From an uncultured Microbulbifer sp. (GTDB taxonomy: Bacteria; Pseudomonadota; Gammaproteobacteria; Pseudomonadales; Cellvibrionaceae), in contig NZ_CANMKV010000004.1 in assembly GCF_947498635.1 (NCBI RefSeq), positions 1-64,000 of the forward strand: a stretch of DNA of 64,000 nt, written 5' to 3'. The notes beneath the pieces are model-generated. The model did no database searches. It was not told where the DNA came from and saw nothing but the letters and a program-made list of their open reading frames with translations. Position 1 is the first letter of the stretch; every line of letters begins with the position of its first letter. Shown piece by piece: positions 1-7,400 of this stretch. The position numbers were made by a program, and so were the translations under genes.

Positions 1-188
1 TTAGCAGACAATGCTTTGAAGCCGCCTGCTTTATAAGCATTGATCCAGTTTTGTACTGCTCGACTGGAAACATCCAGAGTCCGTGCGATTTCTGCTATAG
101 ACTCTGATTTTTTCCAAAGCTTTACGGCAGTTCTGCGTTTTTCTTCCTGTGCGGAAGCGGGTAATTTTCTTGCATCAATAATATCCAT
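1..188 (-). CDS. IS630-type transposase, N-terminal part (runs off window)
   Basis: Read leftward from ATG at 188, the frame is open to the window edge and gives about 62 residues. They include a helix-turn-helix of the type found at the start of IS630/Tc1 transposases, with the stretch IAEIARTLDVSSRAVQNWI. The catalytic DDE part would lie outside the window, so whether the gene is intact is unknown. A 22-bp palindrome covers the start codon. The fold is clear from sequence; the family name is an inference from the HTH and its position at the N-terminus. Confidence 0.7.
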   Translation of the reverse strand, partial: MDIIDARKLPASAQEEKRRTAVKLWKKSESIAEIARTLDVSSRAVQNWINAYKAGGFKALSA

Positions 189-199
189 TTGGATATTAT
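178..199. repeat. Palindrome over transposase start
   Basis: Perfect inverted repeat with arms ATAATATCCA and TGGATATTAT separated by TT. It contains the transposase ATG (186-188). It could be an operator for self-repression or a messenger hairpin over the start; neither is shown. Confidence 0.6.
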
Positions 200-776
200 A
201 TAGAACTATAGGATCGCCGGGTTAATAACTTGTATGGAATTCTGGGGGTGATGAAGGTAGGGGGCGTGTTTAACGTTGTTGCTAGATTGATATATGGAGT
301 CTCAGTTCATTAATGACGCTTGTATCATCGTTTAATATCAGGGCCAGAGGGGTTTTCTTGGCTATGAGTTTTTTGCGGAAATAACTGGGGGCAAGGAAGG
401 GCGGTGGCCTCTGTAGTTGGGGGTATATTGGCGGTAAAATAAAGGTTATGAGTCTTAGGTTAAAGCTGAAGATTTTGTTCTATTCCCTTAAGGGCTTTTT
501 GGTTGGTTGATGTTTTTTCTAGTGGCTGTTTTTACATTATTTGTGGCATTTAACTCAACAAGAAATTTAGCTTCAGGGAAGTCTTTTATGGTGGAAGTGG
601 TTTTGTCTCGTGGTGCTAGTGTGGCTAGTGGAGCCGAGGGTCTGCCAAGATTCTTCTCGATTTTGATGGTTGCTAAAGTCTGATTTTTGGATTTTGTTTA
701 AAATAAATCCAAGTGACAGGCTTAAGGTGCGCAGTGTATTGGGGGCGACCTGGTCTACCACATGCGAAGAATATAT
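200..776. other. No supported gene
   Basis: About 580 bases without a convincing reading frame. The best candidate is 510-683 (+), 57 residues with a hydrophobic start (MFFLVAVFTLFVAF), but it has no clear ribosome site and no recognisable family. The transposon end presumably lies close to 200-230. Confidence 0.5.
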
Positions 777-793
777 GGGGCCATGGCGGCCCC
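777..793 (-). terminator. Possible terminator of the BON gene
   Basis: GGGGCC / GGCCCC stem with a 5-base loop just downstream of the leftward BON gene. In the leftward direction it is followed by an A/T run (ATATATT) rather than a pure T tract, so it is a weak candidate. Confidence 0.35.
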
Positions 794-807
794 GCTGAGT
801 TAACTCT

Positions 808-1362
808 TTATTTAACTATGGTTAAATTATTCACAACCTTCTTAACATCTTCGGTATTTTCTGCAATCGCTTGAGCGAGATCTTTCTGCGCGCTGGATTT
901 TACTGACCCTTTGAGGGTGATAGTGCCACCTTGGGCTGAGACGTCAATTTTAGTTCCTGGAATTTGTTGGTCGAGCAATAGTCGGGTTTTTACTACGGTT
1001 GCGATCTTGGCGTCTGTGTATTCGCTAGAGATGGTATCGCTGATACTTTTTTTGTCGGTAACCATCAGTTCGTTGTTTACTTTCTTGACGCCGTCTATTC
1101 CGGCAACCAGTTCGCCAGCCAGGCGTTTATCAATATCGCTATTGACCTCTCCTGTTAAGGTGACAATGCCATTGTTGACTTTTGTGTCAATGGTAAAGCT
1201 ATTTAAATTTTTGTTGAGTAAGAGCACGGTCTCGGCTTTCCCGTCGAGCCATGCATCGCTCATGGCTGAAGATTTCTGGCCAGGTTTTTCCTCGGCTATA
1301 ACCACGGCTGATGCAAGCATGGCTATTGCAATACAATTTAGGGTATTTTTTATGAGGGGCAT
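808..1362 (-). CDS. Periplasmic BON-domain protein (OsmY-like)
   Basis: The 184-residue product has an N-terminal signal peptide (hydrophobic stretch around residues 8-22, processing near the alanine at 23). Two BON domains follow, roughly residues 38-103 and 115-183. Each shows the usual pattern VNNGIVTLTGEV / AQGGTITLKGSV followed by a conserved xVKKVxNxL. BON proteins such as OsmY and Kbp bind membranes or ligands and are often stress-induced; which applies here is unknown. The gene stands alone, leftward, with a weak terminator behind it. Confidence 0.85.
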   Translation of the reverse strand: MPLIKNTLNCIAIAMLASAVVIAEEKPGQKSSAMSDAWLDGKAETVLLLNKNLNSFTIDTKVNNGIVTLTGEVNSDIDKRLAGELVAGIDGVKKVNNELMVTDKKSISDTISSEYTDAKIATVVKTRLLLDQQIPGTKIDVSAQGGTITLKGSVKSSAQKDLAQAIAENTEDVKKVVNNLTIVK

Positions 1363-1906
1363 AAATGAATCCTTCAGTTGTTGAGGGGCATGTCTACAGA
1401 TAGGTAGGATATTGCATGTAGATTTTTTGGATAGTTTCCAGTTTGCGTTCGTTGTAGGAGATCAGGTGATTTTAACGCGGTGGATGGTGTTCAGTAGCGC
1501 ATCGACCTGTGAGCAATCCAGTTCTAGAGGGTAGCTGCGTGAAATATGTGTTGTGAATGATCATTTTTGCCGTTGAAAGCTGGGCGATAATTTGGGTGTT
1601 TATACGCCGGAAATACACTGTGAACATCATGACCTGTGAAGCCATATAGTAGAATTCAGCGTGCCTGTCAAACATACGGCGCAACACTCATTGAGTACTG
1701 GGGCTGGCAGTATGGTTTTATTTACTTCTGGTTTGCATTATTTATTAATACCTCGCTTCAGTTGGATGTGATGTATCGCTCACCGATTAAGCGGTTGTCT
1801 ATATAATAAGGCGGTGCGCATGCTCTATAAAAAGTTAGTATTTAAATCTAGGAAGATTACTAAATTCAACGGGGTTATTTATTAAGCAGTCCGTCAGATT
1901 TAGCGA
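1363..1906. other. Gene-poor stretch with a possible coding remnant
   Basis: No full gene is visible. On the + strand an open frame from 1633 to the stop at 1804-1806 has no start codon and reads like the C-terminus of a membrane protein (EYWGWQYGFIYFWFALF). This may be the tail of a deleted gene. The opposite-strand frame 1472-1687 has no family features. Confidence 0.4.
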
Positions 1907-2899
1907 TTAAGTAGTTAGGCATTTTCGATAACAGCCGGGAGAAACTCCCTCCCATCGCCTGAAGGCTTTGCCAAAGGCACTCTCATCGGAGTACCCCAAG
2001 GCTGTGGCGATCTCGACAATCGATTTGTTGCCTTCCATTAACCATTGCTTAGCATAATAACTGCGTACCTCATCCTGAAGTTTACGAAAATTGACCTGCT
2101 CACCTTGCAGTTTACGACTCAAATGCCTGGGACTAAGGCAGAGATGTTTGGCAGCCTGTTCACGGGTTAAGTCGGGGGATTGTTGAAGTAAGAGTGACAC
2201 CTTACGGTGTAGGGACTTTTCTGCGAGTGCCTGTAAATGGGCATCTGCTTTTGGCTTTAAACAGGCCACAACATCTCTATCAGCTGCGGTTAGAGGAAGT
2301 GCCAAGTAATGGGCGGGGAATCGGATGGCTGAAACCTGTGCATTGAACGTTACTGGTGTTTGTAGAAGCGCTTGATACTGTTGTTGTAGGGCGAGACTGG
2401 GGGCGGGATAGGAGAGCATTATCTTGTGTGTTTGAAACTTTCCACCAGTCATAATCCGGGTTTGAGCCAGACAAGCAGCGAGTACCGTTTCTACACGGAT
2501 CTGTGCGTAGCTTAAGAAATTGGGGTGGTAGCAGAGATTTACAGTCAGGGCATCGCGACGCATTTCAAAGTGACCCCCTTCCCCAAGTAACGGGTGGTAG
2601 ATAATCAACTGTTCTATCGTTGCACCCAGGTCTTTTTGGGTCATCAGTAAGTAACCCACTAGTCCAATCTGATTGGCTTGCATGGCAAGCCCAAGCCTTA
2701 TTCCCAGTAAGGGGTCTGGGTAGCTGTCAATTAGCGCTTCCCAAAGCTGCTCCTGCTGATGAATTGGAACACGTTCTTCCCGGTTTATTTGGGACAAAAC
2801 TTTGTGGGCCCCTTTTGGTTGAGGAAGCCCCAAGCTGGACAGTGCCTCAACTAAAGCCCTGGCATAGCTGAGGTGCACACTTCTAGAGTCGTTCAACAC
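1907..2899 (-). CDS. AraC-type regulator with ligand-binding N-domain (VirS/OruR-like)
   Basis: 330 residues. The N-terminal ~190 residues fit the arabinose-binding-like domain of the OruR/VirS group of AraC regulators. The C-terminal ~100 residues hold two helix-turn-helices: first HTH around AAKHLCLSPRHLSRKLQG, second around IVEIATALGYSDESAFGKAF, followed by the family-typical FRRWEGVSPGCYR. It is transcribed divergently from the monooxygenase operon with a 118-bp gap, so it very likely controls that operon. In VirS-type regulators the effector is often a lipid-like or acid-stress signal; for this protein that is inference. Confidence 0.9.
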   Translation of the reverse strand: MLNDSRSVHLSYARALVEALSSLGLPQPKGAHKVLSQINREERVPIHQQEQLWEALIDSYPDPLLGIRLGLAMQANQIGLVGYLLMTQKDLGATIEQLIIYHPLLGEGGHFEMRRDALTVNLCYHPNFLSYAQIRVETVLAACLAQTRIMTGGKFQTHKIMLSYPAPSLALQQQYQALLQTPVTFNAQVSAIRFPAHYLALPLTAADRDVVACLKPKADAHLQALAEKSLHRKVSLLLQQSPDLTREQAAKHLCLSPRHLSRKLQGEQVNFRKLQDEVRSYYAKQWLMEGNKSIVEIATALGYSDESAFGKAFRRWEGVSPGCYRKCLTT

Positions 2900-3017
2900 T
2901 ATCTATATGTCCCAAATTAACCAGTATCTGCCCGATAATGACGATCTGCTGTGAATTTGTCACGGTATATTCTTTTGGCTTGGTCCTAAAACGAATAAAA
3001 AGGCAAGGGGAGCGACC
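2900..3017. promoter_or_regulatory. Divergent control region, AraC gene / monooxygenase operon
   Basis: This 118-bp gap must contain promoters for both directions. The AraC product would be expected to bind here. I see no perfect direct repeat that would mark the sites. A ribosome site AGGGGAG lies just before the ATG at 3018. Confidence 0.5.
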
Positions 3018-4361
3018 ATGAAACCCTACGCAGTGATTGGCGCCGGCCCCATGGGCCTGTGTACCGTGCGACATTTGCTTAAGCTTGGTATCCCCTGTGT
3101 TGGCTTTGAGGTGCACAGTGAGGTCGGTGGCTTATGGGATATCGATAACCCAACCAGCACAATGTATGCATCGGCACATCTTATTTCCTCGAAGAAGATG
3201 ACTGAGTTTGCCGATTTTCCCATGGATGAGGACGTCCCTGATTATCCCAGCCATCGTGCTATGCGTGATTATTTCCGGTCCTATGCGAGAAAATTTGGAC
3301 TTTACGGCCACTACGAGTTTAATACGGAAGTCTTGAAATGCACTCGTAGCGGAGGAGACTGGCTAGTTACTACTCGTCGAAAGTGGCAGGAAAAAACGCG
3401 AGCGTTTAGTGGTTTACTCATTGCCAGCGGCACATTACACCACCCGAACCAACCCGAACTTCCAGGTAAGTTCTCTGGGGAGTTATTGCATTCCGCGCAG
3501 TACCGATCGCCCGAGGTCTTTACCGGAAAAAGAGTCCTGTTGATTGGTTGTGGCAATAGTGGAGCAGATATTGCTGTAGATGCGGTACAGAGAGCGAGCA
3601 GCGTGGAGATCAGTCTGCGTCGCGGCTATCACTTCTTGCCGAAATATATTGCCGGTAAACCTGTCGATCAGCTGGGTGGAAAACTTAAGCTCCCCGATTT
3701 TTTCAAGCGCCGAATAACCAGGGCGCTCACGAATTTCTCATTAGGGCGTCCATCTCAATACGGATTACCCGAGCCAGATTACCAACTCTTTGAATCCCAC
3801 CCCGTAGTCAATTCCTTACTGCTGCACCACATTGGCCATGGGGATATCAATCCAAGGCCGGATATTACATCGGTAAATGCCGCTAAAGTGCGATTCTCGG
3901 ATGGTGAATGCCGGGAGTATGATCTGATTGTGCAAGCTACGGGTTATACGCTTAATTATCCGTTCATAGAGAGCCGTGAGTTGAACTGGAGTGGCCATGC
4001 GCCTAGCCTTTATCTAAATGTATTCCATCCAGAGTCAGACAACCTTTTCATGATGGGGATGGTCGAGGCGGCGGGGCTGGGGTGGGAAGGGCGTAACAAA
4101 CAGGCAGAACTTGTTGCGCTTTATATACACCAGTTAATGGCTGGGGCTCCCTCTGCGAGTCGATTCAGGAAAACGATCCAACAGAGAGCGGGTATACGCA
4201 TAGACGGTGGTATGCGGTATCTGAACCTTGAGCGCATGGCGTATTACGTTCATAAAGAAGCGTACTTGAAGGCTCTTGCAGTTCACAAGGCAGATTTGCA
4301 GAAAGATCTTCTCCCGCGAGCAGCGTTTTACCAGACCGGCGGATCAGAAGTGACTTCTTGA
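3018..4361 (+). CDS. Flavin-containing monooxygenase (FMO/BVMO type)
   Basis: 447 residues with an FAD-binding GAGPMG at 8-13, a monooxygenase signature FSGELLHSAQY near 152-162 (FxGxxxH pattern), and an NADPH-binding IGCGNSGAD at 176-184. Late in the chain VQATGYTLNYPF matches the ATGY motif of FMO enzymes. Such enzymes oxygenate soft nucleophiles or insert oxygen next to ketones. It leads a three-gene operon with an epimerase-like enzyme and an SDR and is divergent from an AraC regulator. The substrate cannot be read from sequence; a hydrophobic ketone or lipid-derived compound is a guess based on the MymA parallel. Confidence 0.9.
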   Translation: MKPYAVIGAGPMGLCTVRHLLKLGIPCVGFEVHSEVGGLWDIDNPTSTMYASAHLISSKKMTEFADFPMDEDVPDYPSHRAMRDYFRSYARKFGLYGHYEFNTEVLKCTRSGGDWLVTTRRKWQEKTRAFSGLLIASGTLHHPNQPELPGKFSGELLHSAQYRSPEVFTGKRVLLIGCGNSGADIAVDAVQRASSVEISLRRGYHFLPKYIAGKPVDQLGGKLKLPDFFKRRITRALTNFSLGRPSQYGLPEPDYQLFESHPVVNSLLLHHIGHGDINPRPDITSVNAAKVRFSDGECREYDLIVQATGYTLNYPFIESRELNWSGHAPSLYLNVFHPESDNLFMMGMVEAAGLGWEGRNKQAELVALYIHQLMAGAPSASRFRKTIQQRAGIRIDGGMRYLNLERMAYYVHKEAYLKALAVHKADLQKDLLPRAAFYQTGGSEVTS

Positions 4362-4374
4362 TGGAGGCTCCACG

Positions 4375-5343
4375 ATGGAACAGCGGATTTTGATTACAGG
4401 GGCCTTAGGCTATATCGGCCATCAGCTGGGGGAACGATTGAGTAAAACTCTTCCGGTTTTCGGGATTGATATTCGATCTAAAGCTGCGAGCTTTCCAGTT
4501 TATGTTATGGATATCTGTGATAAGGCCCTTGGGGCATTAATGCAGTCGAAATCTATTACCCATGTGATTCACTTGGCGTCGGTAATGTCTGCAGGGCGCG
4601 ATCAGGCGGCCGAGTATCGCATCGACGTGGAAGGCACCAGAAATGTATTAGATGCCTGTCTCTACGCGGGTGTTGAGCATATCACTGTGTCAAGCAGCGG
4701 TGCGGCTTATGGCTATTATCCTGATAATCCATCCAAACTCGATGAACATCATCCACTGCGTGGTAATCCCGAATTTGGTTACTCCTACAACAAGCGTCAA
4801 GTTGAGGCGTTACTGGCTGAATACTGTGAAAAGTACCCACACCTCAAACAGCTGATTTTTCGCGTTTCTTCCGTTTTGGGGGCCAAGACCAATAACAAAA
4901 TCAGTGCCCTGTTTAGCCAGCAGGTAATCCTGGACCCGGGAGGCCACAATTCTCCGTTTGTTTTTGTTTGGGACCAGGATGTTATCCGTGCAATATCCTT
5001 CGGCGTGAACACTAATGCCGGAGGTATCTTCAATCTGGCTGGTGACGGTCGTGTCAGCCCCAGGGAAATCGCACATACACTGTCTAAATCGCTTATAAAG
5101 CCACCGATATGGCTGGTAAAAGCGGTTCTTCGACTAGGTTATAGTCTCCATTTAACAAATACCCATCCCAGTCAAGTGGCCTTTTTGCAATATAGGCCTG
5201 TCCTGGATAACCGTCGCTTGAAAGAAGAGTTGGGGTTTCTTCCGGAGAAGACGTCCAAAGAGGTTTTTAATTTTTTTGCAGAAAAGGCACTCGGCATAGC
5301 ACCGGCTTCTCGCAAGTGCTCTTTGCCTATGGGGGAGATCTGA
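4375..5343 (+). CDS. NAD-dependent epimerase/dehydratase (extended SDR)
   Basis: 322 residues. N-terminal nucleotide-binding GALGYIG at 9-15, a Ser-rich strand TVSSSGAAYG around 104-113, and the catalytic pair Y136-K140 in YSYNK. Extended SDRs act on NDP-sugars or on sterol and phenylpropanoid-like ketones. The company of an FMO and a classical SDR argues against sugar metabolism and for a redox pathway. It starts 13 bp after the monooxygenase stop and its stop is followed at once by the next start, so it is clearly co-transcribed. Confidence 0.85.
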   Translation: MEQRILITGALGYIGHQLGERLSKTLPVFGIDIRSKAASFPVYVMDICDKALGALMQSKSITHVIHLASVMSAGRDQAAEYRIDVEGTRNVLDACLYAGVEHITVSSSGAAYGYYPDNPSKLDEHHPLRGNPEFGYSYNKRQVEALLAEYCEKYPHLKQLIFRVSSVLGAKTNNKISALFSQQVILDPGGHNSPFVFVWDQDVIRAISFGVNTNAGGIFNLAGDGRVSPREIAHTLSKSLIKPPIWLVKAVLRLGYSLHLTNTHPSQVAFLQYRPVLDNRRLKEELGFLPEKTSKEVFNFFAEKALGIAPASRKCSLPMGEI

Positions 5344-5344
5344 G

Positions 5345-6178
5345 GTGGCTGTGAATAAAGTTGAAATCCCACAAAAGACTTTTGTGATTACTGGCGCTGC
5401 GGGGGGCTTGGGCTGGGCGATTACCGAGTGCCTTACGAGAAAATTTACTGCCGAATTCGCCCTGGTTGATAGTGCCGTCAATACACTTCGCCAAAGAGAA
5501 GCTCAGCTTAGGGCTCGCGGTATTCGAGTTAGGGTTTTTGTGGTTGATTTATCTAATAGCAAAGCACTTGAGGCGTTGATTCAGCTCTTAAAAGACGCGT
5601 ATTCAAGGGTTGATCTGCTAGTAAACAACGCTGGCATTACGCATCGTAGTCCCTCCGTTCAAACGACCAGCGAGGTCCTCCGAAGAGTGATGGATGTCAA
5701 TTACTATGCCCCGGTAGGACTTACTCAGGGGTTGTTTAAAGAACTAAAAGCTGCTTCTGGCTGTGTGGTAAATATTAGCTCCATGGCCGGCTGGATGCCC
5801 GTATTGGGCCGTGCGGGTTATTGCGCAGCCAAGAGCGCTTTGCACCAGTATTTCGAGACATTCCGTGAGGAGGTGCGGCGTGAGAGGGTAAAAGTGCTGA
5901 TGGTGTACCCAAGTTTCCTAACTACAACGATCGAAGAAAATGCTTTAGCCGGCGATGGTGGGCTGGCCAAGCACCAACGAAGTACTATAGGAGCTGTGCG
6001 CAGTGCTGAATGGATGGCCAATCAAATTGTAGTGGCCTTAGAAAAGGGGAGGGAGCGGTGGTTCCCAAAAGATGTAAGCCTTGTAGGTGCTTTTTTGTAT
6101 CGACTGGCTCCGACTATCTTCCTTAAACAGATGAGGAGGAGCTTCCCGCTTGAAATGTCGGCAGCTTCGGAGAGCTAG
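5345..6178 (+). CDS. Short-chain dehydrogenase/reductase
   Basis: 277 residues starting with GTG one base after the previous stop. Classical SDR motifs: GAAGGLG (17-23), NNAG (95-98), catalytic S145 and Y159-x3-K163 in YCAAK. The C-terminal ~35 residues (RLAPTIFLKQMRRSF) resemble the membrane-associated tail of lipid-handling SDRs. Third and last gene of the operon. It likely oxidises or reduces the alcohol/ketone handled by the upstream monooxygenase; the substrate is unknown. Confidence 0.88.
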   Translation: MAVNKVEIPQKTFVITGAAGGLGWAITECLTRKFTAEFALVDSAVNTLRQREAQLRARGIRVRVFVVDLSNSKALEALIQLLKDAYSRVDLLVNNAGITHRSPSVQTTSEVLRRVMDVNYYAPVGLTQGLFKELKAASGCVVNISSMAGWMPVLGRAGYCAAKSALHQYFETFREEVRRERVKVLMVYPSFLTTTIEENALAGDGGLAKHQRSTIGAVRSAEWMANQIVVALEKGRERWFPKDVSLVGAFLYRLAPTIFLKQMRRSFPLEMSAASES

Positions 6179-6393
6179 GCCGCTCAGGCTGATGAGCACC
6201 TCGATATATTCGAAGAAAAATTTGCGATCTCATGGGGTACTTTTTAGTGAATTTTCAGCTGTAAATTTAGCTTTATTCAAATGTCTTTTTGGTTTAAACG
6301 CCCTCATCAAAAGCGATAAACCCTTCGTTTCAAAGGGGTGCGTCAGGTTTTGCCTTAACCAATGTACATAGCTTGTAGCATCCCGTGTAAAAC
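6179..6393. other. No gene seen
   Basis: An AT-rich stretch between the SDR operon and the repeated phage-end sequence. An open frame at 6150-6371 overlaps the SDR end and has no family features. It may contain the boundary between chromosome and the remains of an older element. Confidence 0.5.
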
Positions 6394-6626
6394 CCTCTTC
6401 AAATGGTTTTTCTGTTCTTCCTTTACGGCGTATGTATACAACGTTTTGCTCTATTCTAGTCAGTTTTGCTCGCTAACTAATCGACAGGGAAGCGGGGGAG
6501 AGTAGCGGCGCAGTCATGTGCACTTCCCGCCTCCTTGGCAGCAAGAGATAATTAACAAATAGGTAAACCACCGCCTCAGGCGGTGAGACTTGATAAGGCT
6601 CTGCCGTTCCGGCGTGCAGAGTAAAA

Positions 6627-6669
6627 ATATGGCCTCCATGAACCGGCAAGTTCTTTAAGGAGGCCATAT
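6627..6669 (+). promoter_or_regulatory. RBS-sequestering hairpin of the IS200 transposase
   Basis: Arms ATATGGCCTCC (6627-6637) and GGAGGCCATAT (6659-6669) form a perfect 11-bp stem with a 21-base loop. The right arm contains the ribosome site AAGGAGG and the first two bases of the ATG at 6668. IS200 elements are known to block their own translation this way. Confidence 0.8.
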
Positions 6670-7106
6670 GCGAGATTGGCAGTGCCAAGCTCACGTTAAA
6701 CATTATTGCAGGTGCCATGTGGTATTTTTGCCCAAGTATCGAAAGAAAGCGTTATTTGGAGCATTGAGACGTGAGATTGGAGCAATATTCCGAGACTTAT
6801 GTTGTCAGAAAGGCATTGAGTTGGTCGAGGGGTACGCAATGAGGGATCACATTCATATGTTGTTAATGATTCCTTTAAGGTTAAGTGTTTCCAATACGGT
6901 TGGGTTTCTGAAAGGGAAATCTGCGATCCAGATATTTCGGAAGTACAAGCATGTGCAGAGAAATTTCACAGGAAGACATTTTTGGGCTCGAGGCTACTGC
7001 GTGAGTACAGTAGGTAGGTCTTGATGAGCAGATGATTCGAGAGTGCATCAAGAATCAAGAGGTTGAAGAGCGCCGGCAAGAGCAGATGCAACTGGCGGGG
7101 TTGTAA
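6668..7106 (+). pseudogene. tnpA: IS200-type transposase TnpA, frameshifted
   Basis: The N-terminal 117 residues match Y1 transposases, including the metal-binding HUH motif in HIHMLL. The frame breaks after GYCVSTVG because TAGG is doubled at 7011-7018. Removing four bases restores an open frame to the TAA at 7104-7106 (144 residues, the usual IS200 length). In the restored frame the catalytic tyrosine of the IREYIKNQ-type helix is a cysteine (TGC at 7044-7046). Two independent lesions make this a dead gene. Confidence 0.88.
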
Positions 7107-7164
7107 ATAGCCCCCTCTGGGGGCTTTCACCATCCCACCCGCTATGCGGGTGGTTGCTGATTTT

Positions 7165-7185
7165 GCGTTGAGACTTTGTTGAGAC
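7165..7185. repeat. Arm-type repeat outside the prophage
   Basis: Diverged copy of the tandem TTGACAC-TTTG-TTGACAC motif (here TTGAGAC-TTTG-TTGAGAC). Closer copies lie at 7414-7438 and 41491-41511. It lies left of attL, so the present prophage does not own it. Confidence 0.6.
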
Positions 7186-7192
7186 CTGAACG

Positions 7193-7228
7193 AAAAAGGG
7201 CGGTACCAAGAAAATTGGTACCGCCCTT
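7193..7228 (-). terminator. Displaced tRNA-Ser terminator
   Basis: Perfect 14-bp stem AAGGGCGGTACCAA / TTGGTACCGCCCTT with a GAAAA loop; leftward transcripts would end in a U tract (AAAAA at 7193-7197 on +). It is the counterpart of the terminator at 41519-41554, separated from an active tRNA by the prophage. Confidence 0.75.
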
Positions 7229-7242
7229 GGTTGCTTGTAACC

Positions 7243-7322
7243 CATTGATTTACAAGACTTTATATGGCGGTGGGGCAGGGATTCGAACCCTGGGACCTGT
7301 TACAGTCAACGGTTTTCAAGAC
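7243..7322. other. attL, left attachment site
   Basis: 80 bp identical to 41570-41649. It includes the 3' 58 bases of tRNA-Ser (7265-7322) and 22 bases beyond the CCA. Identity stops at 7322, where the right copy continues into the 5' half of the tRNA and this copy continues into phage DNA. Confidence 0.9.
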
Positions 7323-7400
7323 GGTTTAATAATTAATCTTTACTGTTCAACATGCTGTAATTACTAGGAAAATTAAGAGGCAAGTAACCAGCGTTATCCT

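Larger units (their letters stand above)
6551..7160 (+). mobile_element. IS200/IS605-type insertion sequence, decayed
   Basis: Ends were placed by comparison with the uninterrupted copy at 41480-41492, which lacks this block. The left end has the hairpin CACCGCCTCAGGCGGTG at 6569-6585. The right end has AGCCCCC-TCT-GGGGGCT (7109-7125) and CCACCCGC-TAT-GCGGGTGG (7135-7153). Hairpin ends, absence of terminal inverted repeats, absence of target duplication and a single Y1 transposase gene are the marks of the IS200 group. Boundaries are good to a few bases. The transposase is dead, so the element can only move if helped in trans. Confidence 0.85.
6394..7322. repeat. Left copy of a diverged repeat also at 41341-41649
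   Basis: After removing the IS200-type insertion (6551-7160), this segment aligns with 41341-41649. Shared blocks: TTCAAATGG near 6400, GGGGGAG near 6495, CCGCCTCC near 6530, GGCAG.AAGAGATA ending at 6550, then the arm repeat, tRNA terminator and partial tRNA. The right copy is the phage-derived end beside the intact tRNA. The first part of the repeat corresponds to the leader of the phage cargo cassette. This suggests the left copy is the end of an earlier related prophage, interrupted later by the IS. Confidence 0.7.

Noticed and set aside
573-761. 62-codon minus-strand frame
   Set aside because: No family, no ribosome site, unusual composition; likely chance.
1472-1687. 71-codon minus-strand frame
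   Set aside because: No family features; opposite a frame that looks like a coding remnant.
7265-7322. Second tRNA-Ser gene at attL
   Set aside because: Only the 3' 58 bases are present; the sequence leaves the tRNA after the anticodon stem.
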